Below are positions 35,001 to 44,400 of a stretch of DNA of 64,000 bases, in pieces. The notes under the pieces are model-generated. The model ran no database searches. It was given only the letters and a program-made list of their open reading frames with translations, and was not told the DNA's origin. The stretch spans positions 5,327,929-5,391,928 of the forward strand of contig JABACO010000001.1 in assembly GCA_013339895.1 (NCBI GenBank), in the 5' to 3' direction. The stretch comes from Ephydatia muelleri (lineage: Eukaryota > Porifera > Demospongiae > Spongillida > Spongillidae). The translations under genes were made by a program, and so were the position numbers. Each line of letters begins with the position of its first letter. Position 1 is the first letter of the stretch.

Positions 35001-36488
35001 GTTCCCAGGAAAACAGCCATCATGAAAAATAAGAGTAATACTCCCAGTGGCAGCGTAGAAGAACACTACAAGAGAGCCATTGCTATCTCAGTCCTGACAA
35101 CCCCTCTGTTCAGAGGGACGAAAGGTTTAATGGAGAAGATCGCCATGCCCGTGGTCTTGTACCATCTATATTTCTAGACTCTGCTGTAAATCCGGATGAA
35201 TCAATGATATGCTTAAATGGGAGAAAGATCTCCAATATCCTAAATCCCTTGGAAGTGAAATAAGAAGGTGGAATGGACTTTGGATGAACATAAAGGCAAG
35301 TGGGAATTCTAAACAAAAAAGTGAGATTCCTAAAACTCTTCTTGAAGCATTGGGTGCATGTGACAGGGATTCTTTTCCAAACATCCATTTCCTGCTTGTT
35401 GTTGGCTGCAAGTGCAGAAGCAGAACGTTCCTTCTCTTTAATAAGAATTAAGACATATGCAAGATCAGTTATGACAGAAGAACGCTATTCTGATCTGGCT
35501 TTGATATCCATGTACTATAAAGAAATAGTACCTATTGATGAAATTTGCAAATCGTGCATGCCCATCCCAGCAAACAGTTTCAAGCATCTTTATTTGATGA
35601 TTGTAGTACATATAGATCTCGCAATTCTTGTCATCGTATTTTGATGAATATAATTATTTTATTCAATTTGGCACGGCATGCACTATAAAGATATTAATAG
35701 TACCTGTGGATGAAATATGCAAGTCCATCCTATAGAAAACTGTTTCAAGCTTCCTTTGTTGATGTATATACATATATAGATCCAGCCATTCTTATCATCG
35801 TAATGAAAATATACGATTTGCGTTTTTGCATGCAGTATTGTGCAGTGTTTTGAGCATGATATAAATAGAAAAGCGTTGGCGTCTGGGACGGAGCCCCAGA
35901 CCCCACTGGGGGAGATTAAAGCGCTCCACTAGACCCCCTACCTGGGCGCGAGGGGTATCCCCTCCCGCACCAACCCCCCATTTTAATCAGTATTCATTAA
36001 CAACCCCCCTTTTCTGAAATCCTGCATGGATCCGCCCCTGGCTACTTATATACACAAGCTTATACCCCAGTCTAACGACGTTTGTAAATATTAATTATGA
36101 AGCTTGTGCCTGTCTTCTAACTTCCAAACAAGGGGGACTTTATCCGGCGTTTTTGCGCGTACTCTCAACCCATTCCCTGTCGTGCTGCTTACGTGCATGT
36201 GCGTGTGGAGGTGTAAATGGCCTCCTTACAGTTAGTGTAGACGATCAAATCCAGGTCAAAGTCACCAGGAACAGCTGTCCCATGCCCCAAAGAACCTCCT
36301 TTAATGACTTCAACAGGGTTTATTCCAGTGCTCTTCTCCAATTCATTCTGCAAAGTATAAAATGTTAATATATATCCACACAACTGCACGTGTATTTAGA
36401 CGCCATCACTAACTTGTAATAGCAGAACAAGTTCGTGGACGACTTCTTTGGCCTCACCATGGGTGACTACGTCGCTCGCTTCCGCCAT
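32050..36488 (-). CDS. OAS: 2'-5' oligoadenylate synthetase, 7 exons, 312 residues
   Basis: Exons in transcript order are 36488-36414, 36347-36230, 33131-32888, 32833-32779, 32724-32561, 32480-32456 and 32307-32050. All junctions are GT-AG and the phases join to a 939-base frame. The protein shows the nucleotidyltransferase P-loop GGSLGHGTAVPG, the paired metal-binding Asp residues in DFDLDL, and the third catalytic Asp in EIEVEVDIL. The OAS C-terminal helical domain follows (AKWQAQFFKHFVDDE, AKELIKRAKAWR, GGRPKSYFLSLLVFYAYRK, RPRMMDPMNPHNNLY). The family makes 2'-5' linked oligoadenylates from ATP; in vertebrates double-stranded RNA activates it and the product activates RNase L. Length is close to a single vertebrate OAS unit. 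Intron 2 (33132-36229) is 3.1 kb and full of element debris, while the others are 54-148 bases. Exon 6 is only 25 bases. A sponge OAS is the closest expectation, by inference. Confidence 0.9.
33570..33930 (-). mobile_element. R2-organised LINE fragment in OAS intron 2
   Basis: The minus-strand translation reads GGDVVARHNRLRDIL, then VEVGYGLARDH, SRSADILVRGWDRGKPAAFDV and TVTSPLTP. This is the same CCHC-to-endonuclease region as in the LINE at 16.3-18.8 kb, but a diverged copy. Only this short 3' part is present. Confidence 0.75.
34950..36038 (+). mobile_element. hAT transposon relic (C-terminal dimerisation domain and 3' terminus) in OAS intron 2
   Basis: Coding pieces on the plus strand include EEHYKRAIAISVLTT, then LLLAASAEAERSFSLIRIKT and RSVMTEERYSDLALISMYY, the hAT C-terminal dimerisation domain, with frame changes between them. 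Beyond the stop, GC-rich sequence ends at GGATCCGCCCCTG (36026-36038), a typical hAT terminus. No left terminus was found, so the copy is truncated. Confidence 0.75.
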
Positions 36489-37386
36489 GTTAGCATGAAG
36501 TGAAATGCAAGCCGCTTCGAAATAAATAAATACATGCAAGCACGCAAGGGACTTCCCCAGGGAGTTTCCTCTTATTATTCCGGTACAACAACATACACTT
36601 ATAATTATAACTTTTCGATTCGTCCGTCATATACATCCTTCTATCCTCGTCACGTGCGTATACCGGTGTACCCTTCAGACTTATCATTAGACTGGAAGGG
36701 ATTGGAAACCGCGCACGTGCGCCATACATTTCAATAGAACGTAGCGGGGACACTCCTGGCAGTTGCTAATTGGTTAGTCTGGCACCTCGCCCCTCAAAAG
36801 TTTTTGGTCAAGTACGCAAGAGGCATATAAGAAGAGTAGTAAAAGGTAGCGCACGAACTGTGTATCACAAAGAAGTAAGTATTTTTTTAATACTCCATTC
36901 CTAAGAGAAGATATCTGAACCTGCGTCAGCAGGTTCAATATAGGATTGATTGAGGAATGATGAATGTCATTAAAATGTTTAAATCGCGTCGGGAGGGACA
37001 ACGGAGAAACGGATCACTTATCTCGTTGCAGCAATCGAACGACAACACCAAGATCTACGTTTTCATGCTAGTTTCATGTCATTAAACTATGCGCTTCCAG
37101 ACAAACAAAGAACCTGCTTCTCGTGCCCATTCCCAAAAAAATTGTTCGTCGTCGTCGTCTTCTTCTTCTTCCTTAGGAAGGTATAACTCGAGCTACGAAC
37201 GGTTTTAAAGAACGACAATAGTACCAATCTCTTCAGAATTTACCGGCACGTTATCCTAGCATGTCATTTGGACACATATCACATCTAGAAAGAAACTACA
37301 GCGAGAAATACCTTATTTGGTTGCAAGTTCTATGGCCATCTAGCAAGTTCTAGCAAGTTCTTAATAAAATGTATAATTTTAGGGAG
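36489..37386. other. intergenic region between divergent genes
   Basis: Holds the upstream regions of the OAS gene (leftward) and the repeat-protein gene (rightward). A 25-base piece at about 36687-36711 recurs inverted at 40440-40464. A short GTC/TTC triplet tract lies at 37146-37172. No gene seen. Confidence 0.4.
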
Positions 37387-37394
37387 TATAAATA
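37387..37394 (+). promoter_or_regulatory. TATA box upstream of the repeat-protein gene
   Basis: TATAAATA sits about 90 bases before the ATG at 37479, inside the small palindrome GGAGTATAAATACTCC. Confidence 0.5.
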
Positions 37395-37478
37395 CTCCAA
37401 CAGACATTAAATTTATTTGGTGTTCCTATCGCAGTTTAGTCGTTACTTACTTTGGCTAGTGAAGTTGTTTTTCTAAAA

Positions 37479-37904
37479 ATGCCTTCGCGTAATCAAAAGA
37501 AGAGATCTAAGCAACGAGCGGAATACCTCCAAAAACGAGAAGATATTTTATCACAAGAGAACAAGGCTAAAGCCCGAGAGCGCTACAAGGCCGACCCTGA
37601 AAAGAAGAAGGCCTCTGTACGCGACACCTACAACGCAAATGCTGTATCTAAGCGTGCTGCTAAAAGGCAGCGATATCAAGAGGACGTCGAGGAGAACAGT
37701 GCTGCTAAAAGGCAGCGATATCAAGAGGGCGTCGAGGAGAACCGTGCTGCTAAAAGGCAGCGATATCAAGAGGGCGTCGAGGAGAACCGTGCTGCTAAAA
37801 GGCAGCGATATCGAGAGGGCCTCGAGGAGAACCGTGCTGCTAAAAGGCGGATATACAGGAGCAATTCAGCTACCATTAAGGCAGCTAGAAGGAGTCGGTA
37901 TTGA
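37479..37904 (+). CDS. 141-residue basic protein with 14-15-residue tandem repeats
   Basis: The first true ATG is at 37479 (MPSRNQKKRSKQRAEYLQ). The upstream part of the open frame lacks an ATG. The protein is extremely rich in Arg, Lys, Glu and Ala. From residue about 60 it consists of units of the form AAKRQRYQEGVEENR, encoded by a 45-base tandem repeat (about 37657-37840, four to five units). Similar RYxxxPExKR repeats occur at the N-terminus of some Helitron-type and unnamed invertebrate proteins, and I make no firm assignment. A helical, nucleic-acid-binding or coiled protein is likely. A possible later exon at about 38155-38320 (SDVEERTLLKTIPKVNAKK) does not join in frame past the stop. 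Expression is suggested only by the TATA box. Confidence 0.55.
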   Translation: MPSRNQKKRSKQRAEYLQKREDILSQENKAKARERYKADPEKKKASVRDTYNANAVSKRAAKRQRYQEDVEENSAAKRQRYQEGVEENRAAKRQRYQEGVEENRAAKRQRYREGLEENRAAKRRIYRSNSATIKAARRSRY

Positions 37905-38652
37905 AAAGGAACTACCACTACCACCCAAAGGTATGTTATAGCATGCTGTATGTAGCATTTAAAATCTAAGGGCTGCTTTGCACGTGGCTCATGGCTTCCC
38001 TGTCATGCACACATTAACACATTTCTTGTATGCCTGCATACCGTATTATCAGATGTACAGTAAGGCTTCCCAGTTTCCTTGTACATGTAAAGGTCAATGT
38101 TTGTACAAAAGGTATTTGTGCATGCATCTGTGTCTGTACATTATTGTATATTAGTTATCTGATGTTGAAGAAAGGACACTGCTAAAAACTATCCCTAAGG
38201 TTAATGCAAAGAAGTTGCAAGAGAGTGATATTTTAGTCGGGCATAGGTTTCATACTGCTGGGGCTGAGCCTTACTTCTCTGATAATTCATACACTCACAC
38301 AAAACAGCATGGAGCCTGTTAAGTTTAGCTAAGTTTGCCTTAGGTCTTATCTATAGACAATCTATGCATTATGTATATAGTTACTGGGGCATCTGTAGAT
38401 CATTGGTGCAACCAGTTGCAGCTGCTTATGCATAGAGTATGGTAGACACTGGGGCTCCATGAGCTATATCATTCATGAAATTAGACCAATAGACCAATAG
38501 AATTATAGCACAGCTAGAAAACGTGGCTGTGCATGTATACCGGCCGGTATAAACCAACGACCCATAGAACAGCACATTTCTCTCTTGAAATAAATTCAAA
38601 GGTAAATACTAAATTTTTTACAAGTTGTTTCAATACTCTGTCTGTCACGTAG

Positions 38653-39414
38653 ATGGCTGAAGAAGTCGGGAAAGAATTTTTTGATGAGTCTGAAGGAGAG
38701 GAGGTCGAGGAAGCACATACATCCTCGATCACAACTTCTGCCCCCGCCAGCGCTAGCCTCACCACCAGCAGCAGCGCTGCCCTGCCAGCACTAGCCCCAC
38801 CACCAGCAGCAGCGCTGCCCCCGCCAGCGCTAGCCCCACCACCAGCAGCAGCGCTGCCCCCGCCAACGCTAGCCCCACCACCCGCAGCAGCGCTGCCCCC
38901 GCCAACGCTAGCCCCACCACCAGCAGCAGCGCTGCCCCCGCCAGCGCTAGCCCCACCACCAGCAGCAGCGCTGCCCCCGCCAACGCTAGCCCCACCACCA
39001 GCAGCAGCGCTGCCCCCGCCAGCGCTAGCCCCACCACCAGCAGCAGCGCTGCCCCCGCCAACGCTAGCCCCACCACCAGCAGCAGCGCTGCCCCCGCCAG
39101 CGCTAGCCCCACCACCAGCAGCAGCGCTGCCCCCGCCAACGCTAGCCCCACCGCTGCCCCCACCAGCGCTAGCCCCACCACCATGGCCAGCAGCAGCGCT
39201 GCCCCCCCCCAGAGCTAGTCCCACCACCACCAGCAGCGCCCCTCCCACCGCCAGTACCAGTTCTGCCCCGCCACTGCTCCCCCCAATGCTGCCCCCGCCT
39301 TTTTTCCTGCCCCCGCCACCCGCATGGCCATACCCAAGGCGGGGGGGGGGGGGGGGGGGGGGGGGGGAAGAAGAGGAAGAGGAGGGAGAAGAGGCCGAGG
39401 AGGCGGCAAAATAA
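38653..39414 (+). repeat. 39-base Pro/Ala minisatellite, possibly coding
   Basis: About nine to ten units of 39 bases (13 residues, ALPPPALAPPPAA) lie between 38785 and 39165. Units with CCAGCG and CCAACG alternate for most of the array, a 78-base higher-order pattern. A plus-strand frame of 253 residues starts with an acidic segment (MAEEVGKEFFDESEGEEVEE) and ends with poly-Gly then poly-Glu. The minus strand is open over the same span, so coding status is doubtful. A poly-G run of about 25 bases (39342-39367) lies near the end. Confidence 0.6.
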
Positions 39415-39550
39415 TTAATTATATTAAAAACAATTATACGTACCATTTTTAATTTATGGGTTAGTTAATTTATTACTTTTCATTATTAAAGTCGTATTGT
39501 AAAAACAAAGCGTTTATAAGTTCTTTGACACGGAGAAAAAAAACTTATGA

Positions 39551-39852
39551 AACAAGTAAATAAAAACATTCTCTAACGAGAAAGTTGGTGGGCATATAGG
39601 ATTGACAATGTTGGTGTAAAAAGCACGGAAACAAGTGTGACAGAAATGTTACTGGAAAATTGAAATAGGCCTATATTTAGCCCATTTTCTCAGGCGTGCG
39701 CTGCCTAAATGTGACTGGGCTAAATATAGGCCTATTTCAATTTTCCAGTAACATTTCTGTCACACTTGTTTCCGTGCTTTTTACACCAACATTGTCAGTC
39801 CTATATGCCCACCAACTTTCTCGCCGTTAGAGAATGTTTTTATTTACTTGTT
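39551..39852. mobile_element. 302-base palindromic MITE
   Basis: Two arms of about 140 bases, 39551-39690 and 39713-39852, are almost exact inverted copies. The outer ends read AACAAGTAAATAAAAACATT. The spacer is about 22 bases. Differences between the arms are few. Target duplication uncertain; CTTA occurs on both sides. Confidence 0.85.
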
Positions 39853-41100
39853 AGACTTAAAGCGCTCCATGTCTAGAATTAAACTCACCGGTACTACGCC
39901 CGAACAAAGTGACGTAAAAGTACGGCGTTACGATAGGCAGATTGAGCACTGTGTTTTACGTACCACAGTATAGTTTTTGTGACATGAATGCGTCGTACTC
40001 GATATTATAAATAAATAAACTTACTTTTGACTAGGTGTGATACTCACCGGTATAGCGACCGTAGCTTTGTCGTAAAAATACTGAAAACTTGACTACCAGA
40101 TAGCCAGATGAAAAATATGTGCCAACGGATAGTTAGTTAGCCGTCTTTGCGTTTTCTACGACCAAAAAAAATCTAAAAGCTAAGCCTTTAATTCGCGCAC
40201 AATTTTTGCCCTAGAGATAAAAATGTATGGATTATTATGCTACAATGTGACAAGAGTCAGAAGAAGCTCAGACTGACCCAGTGTCGCACAAAACACTCAT
40301 CTGGGATGAAACTTGTTGTCAAGAAAGGATGTCTGTGTATCAAGCTTCCATAGATATTCGTGGTACCCGCCATTTGTATCCGTAAAGGCCTGGGGACTTG
40401 AACTGCCAGGACTGTACTTGTTGATTGGTGTTAATTGGTCTGGTTTCCAATCCCTTCCAGTCTAATATCTATGGACTTATCCGGCACGGTTATGCACTTT
40501 TTACATTCCTTTCATTTCTTTGTCAATTACACACTGTTGAAAAAAGGGTGTTACCGCAACACACTTTGGGTTGTTCGTGCGCCTGTTTAGGAATAACACC
40601 CCATGGAGTGTAGTGATAACCGCTCAGGAGTGTTACAGCCCAACACCCCTGAAGTGTAGCTAGTACACTCTAATGGGTGTTGACACAGGTATCAATAGTT
40701 CTTGCATGCACCGTAATCTTACGATACAACATAAATTGATCTTAATAAACTACACAACAACAGTTGATGATTTTAATAAAAAGTTGACAATAAATACAAA
40801 CATACAACAAAACTATAAACATGTCTTTAGGGCCTATACGACGATCGAGTAGTCCTGGAGTGTTTTTCTGCATGCTTCGGACACTGAACAAATGAAGAAA
40901 ACACTGACACGCATATATAATTGTGGATAAGCAACATGTCTCACGATGACAAGAAAGGACACAAATAGCTAGGGTACACTGTAGGTATTCAGGATGTCTA
41001 AGATATAGAGTGTCCAAATGTGAGGAAAGCTATACAGGACTTTTGAGTAGTTCGGCCAATTGCAAAAAGTGCACTTCTCTCAGAGTGTATTTGCTGTCCA
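39853..41100. other. no gene recognised
   Basis: AT-rich. The stretch 40530-40690 contains several ACACCC/GGGTGT words arranged as inverted pairs (for example AAAGGGTGTTACC and GGAATAACACCCC), probably another small element. Nothing coding. Confidence 0.4.
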
Positions 41101-41104
41101 ACAG

Positions 41105-42012
41105 TATTTCTGTGTATGTGTGAATGTGTATGCATACACATACACACATGTGCATGTGTGTTAATATGTGTGCATTGTGTGTGTGAATGCGTGTGTATGT
41201 GTGTATTTGCATGTGTGTGTATGTGCATGTGTGCCATGTGTATATGCAGGCCTGTAGCCAGGGGGAATGATCAATCCCCCTCGTTTGATGCCCGATTGCG
41301 AGGGGGACCCCCCCCCCCCCCGACCCCTGCTTTCACGTTTGGCTAAATGTGAGGCCCCCCTCCCCCTTCCCCAAAAGTCCTGCAGTCCTATTAATCGATG
41401 CTCCCCCTGCCAGACTTCCTGCCTATGAACCTGTGTATGCATGTGCATTTGGAATGTGTGTGCAGGTGTGCATTGTGTGTGCTTATGTGTACATGTGTGT
41501 GTATGTGTTCATATGTGTATTTGTGTGTGTTAGCATGAGTCTGTCATGCACGTGTGTGCATGTGTGTGTGTATGTCTGCATGTGTGTGCATGTGTGCATT
41601 GTGTGCATGTGTGCATTGTGTGCATGTGTGTGCATTTGTGTGCGTTGTGTGTGCATGTGTGTGCATGTGTGTATGTCTGCATGTGTGACCATGTGTGTGC
41701 ATGCATGTGTGTTCATATGTGTGTGTGTTAGCATGTGTATGTGTGTGTGTTGTGTATGTGTGTGCATGTGTGTGCACGTGTGTGCATGTGTGTGCACATC
41801 AGTGTGTGCATGTGTGCACGTGTGTGCATGTGTGTAGGTGTGATTGTGTCTGTGCATGTGTGTATGTGTGTGCACATGCGCACGTGTGCATGTGAATGTG
41901 TCTGTGCATGTGTGTATGTGTGTGCACATGTGTGTGCATGTGTGTGCATGTGTGTACGTGTGAATGTGTCTGTGCATGTGTGTATGTGTATGTATGTGTG
42001 GCATGTGTGTTA
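41105..42012. repeat. TGTGCA-rich cryptic microsatellite, interrupted by a hAT-like MITE
   Basis: Two blocks of GTGTGCATGTG sequence (41105-41246 and 41434-42012) were one tract before the insertion at 41247-41433. Frames on both strands are artefacts. Confidence 0.9.
41247..41433. mobile_element. 187-base hAT-like MITE inside the TG tract
   Basis: Ends CAGGCCTGTAGCCAGG and, inverted, CAGGTTCATAGGCAGG. Flanking octamers TGTATATG and TGTATGCA are similar but not identical. The GC-rich interior has a poly-C run. Confidence 0.5.
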
Positions 42013-42079
42013 AATTGCTAGACCAGTTAAGAAGAGTATAAACGGCAACAAGCCAAGGGTAAGTCAGAATCCATTAAGG

Positions 42080-42805
42080 CCAGAAGCCATGAAGGATGCA
42101 TGCAGTACGTACCCATAATGTACACGTTGCCAATGCCACTTTAAGAGTGCTCTTGGCAGAGAGAGGCACAGATGTAAAGGTTCCCTCATGCAATGTTCTA
42201 TGGTTATTCATGAAGTACTAAGCACTACAGACTTCACAGTAGATGGGCAGGCAAGAGCAATGATAACCTCAATTACAAATCCTGGAACTTCAACGCATGC
42301 ATCGCTTGAGGTAAATTTCATTGCTGGTGGGCACACTGTCAGAAGAACCAACACCCTGAGCTCAGCACAAGAGTGCAGGACTTCATTGCACAGTGCTGAC
42401 ACACTGGTGAAGAAAGTAATGTTGAAGGGTTTGCTGTGAAAAGTCGCCTTACAGTATCTGCTGAGGCTGTGCAAACCAAACTTGCTTCACAGTATACAGA
42501 TGGGCTGCTGTTGCTTTCTGAAGTCCCTGTGGTCAGTCAAATTCGATCAATGTACCAAAAAATTGGACAACTCAAACATCCAGAGCATGAATCGAGGAAG
42601 CGGAGTAGAATCATTAGAAATGAGAGCCTTCGCACGAAGTGGTCAAAGGTTACTGTACCAATGGATGAGATTACCTGGGCTGCAGAGGAGCTTAGCCATC
42701 TCAAGCTTACATAGCTTCGGTATTACTTGCAAGAGCACACATCTGGCAATAAGAAGGACTTGATTAAGAGGATAAAAGACTTCCAAATGCTTGGACACTA
42801 AATAT
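42080..42805 (+). pseudogene. SAP-domain protein gene remnant, paralogue of the 48.9-52.2 kb gene
   Basis: Pieces in different frames read CHFKSALGRERHRC (zinc-finger-like, near 42.13 kb), then LTVSAEAVQTKLASQYTDG and EVPVVSQIRSMYQKIGQ, then WAAEELSHLKLT, and finally LQEHTSGNKKDLIKRIKDF. The last two match a SAP-type helix-turn-helix DNA-binding motif, with a stop in the middle. The central block parallels KVSADAVVVRLTEEYLAG and LPVVGQVRTSYQSIGQ of the other copy. Decayed. Confidence 0.55.
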
Positions 42806-43264
42806 ATATAATATGTTTGTAGTTCATTGCCTTGGTTTATGAGCAACGAAACGTTTGTAGATGTAATACGTATCAGTGTGTATCTTAGGCACACGCGCAT
42901 GCGTAACAGTTGGCATTCACGGGGATCGGTAAGTGCGATACGACATCAGACGTTAAACACCATAGCTAGAAGTATTATAATGAGTAAAAGACTACACCAA
43001 AGTGAGATAGAACACACCAGAATGAAATGATATGCTTTAATTCACATCGAGTACACTCAGAAAAAAAGTGCACTTTTTTCACCACCGCAAGACCGCTTAA
43101 CTTTAGGAGACGATCCATGCAAGAGCCTATAAAATTGCACAGATAGTTCAAAATCATTGCAAAATGGGACAGTTTATATTTAATAGCCATGCGCTTAATC
43201 ACTGACACATTTTCACCTAATGGTGATCCCAAGCAAACCACTTAAAAAGCACCCATTTCTCATG
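42806..43264. other. no gene recognised
   Basis: Short frames on both strands only. Confidence 0.35.
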
Positions 43265-43535
43265 AAACGAGTGTTAAGAAGATAATGACAGAGGGTACTG
43301 CATGAGCAACAAGATTCCGTTGCCGCAAGTGAAGTATCATCTTGGACTAGTTAGTAATTATCAACTATAGGTTTTTGCTGTACATTATTAAGCACCCTTA
43401 TTCTTGAAGAAATGAATCCCGGATAATTCACACAAAAAAGTCTTTCTAACTGAATATGCACAATAGAATGGGGTAATTTCTATAACTTTGGTGACCATGC
43501 ACTCCATATGGTCCAATTTGTTTGGACATAAGTAC
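43265..43535 (+). repeat. dispersed repeat family B, copy 2
   Basis: Aligns with 5225-5510 in the same orientation, with several small indels. Confidence 0.7.
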
Positions 43536-43814
43536 ACCAACCAATATAAAGCTACCATGCCATGCCTAGGTTTGCAGACACTCTTTTGCTAAATTTGGAT
43601 CACTGTACAACTTGAGTGCCCCTGCTGCTATTCAATCACCAGCCTACAGCCGGCTGAGCTCAAACAGCCTCCAGAGCTTGTAATTCGGTTGCTTGGGGAT
43701 ATAATGGTGCATTGCACATCCTGCATGTGGGACAAATGTTGTGGCTTGAAGCTACAATACACACCACCAGCCACAGTTATTGCAGCTTGTGATACCTATT
43801 AGAGTAGCATGTAG

Positions 43815-43831
43815 TACACACACACACACAC

Positions 43832-43880
<49 letters not shown>
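43815..43880. repeat. (CA)n microsatellite
   Basis: About 65 bases of CA dinucleotides with one CG interruption. The surrounding 43536-44281 holds no recognisable gene. Confidence 0.95.
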
Positions 43881-43883
<3 letters not shown>

Positions 43884-44286
43884 ACAAGGTCATATCTTCT
43901 TAATTACCTCAGCCTTTGACTCTTATGGGATAACGCAGGCCTTGATCTAATTGTAGTCATAAACCCTCCAATGCATACTGAGATTAATTAAAAGGCTGAC
44001 CAAATAAAACCGGCGGAACACACTGAAGTGTATCAGGAAATGCATGGCGTCACATGCAAACATAACAATATTCTGAAGGCTTGCATCTTCTAGTAGAATA
44101 CGCTGAACCTCCAAATCACATTGAAATATGAAGGAACAACTTAAAACGACTTTATACGCTGTTGCAATTTCAATGTAGTTTATAAGGGCGGAAACTTTGG
44201 CAGGGTGACGTTTGTCCTCTTAGGTCGAGAATCGAGTCGCACTCAGGATTGGCCAAGCGTATATGACATCAGCTGAGGATTGAAAG

Positions 44287-44400
44287 TGTAGTGTCTCAGA
44301 ATAGCATTGACATATATATTAAACTGAGACAAGAATGACAAATCATCTAGAGCAATCGTATTTATACCACGTTCTACGCATGCGCACTTCCTACACTACA
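44287..44400 (-). repeat. LTR (3' LTR of the Gypsy fossil)
   Basis: 114 bases, TGTAGTG..CACTACA. Direct repeat of 47961-48074. Confidence 0.9.

Noticed and set aside
36900-36985. Small nucleolar or tRNA-like gene around GAACCTGCGTCAGCAGGTTC
   Set aside because: A short hairpin only; no box motifs at proper spacing and no cloverleaf.
38514-39446. 310-residue Gly/Ala-rich minus-strand frame
   Set aside because: Complement of the 39-base Pro/Ala array; the repeat unit is a multiple of three, so both strands stay open.
41116-42013. Cys-rich open frames up to 173 residues
   Set aside because: Same reason: TGTGCA-rich tract, open on both strands.
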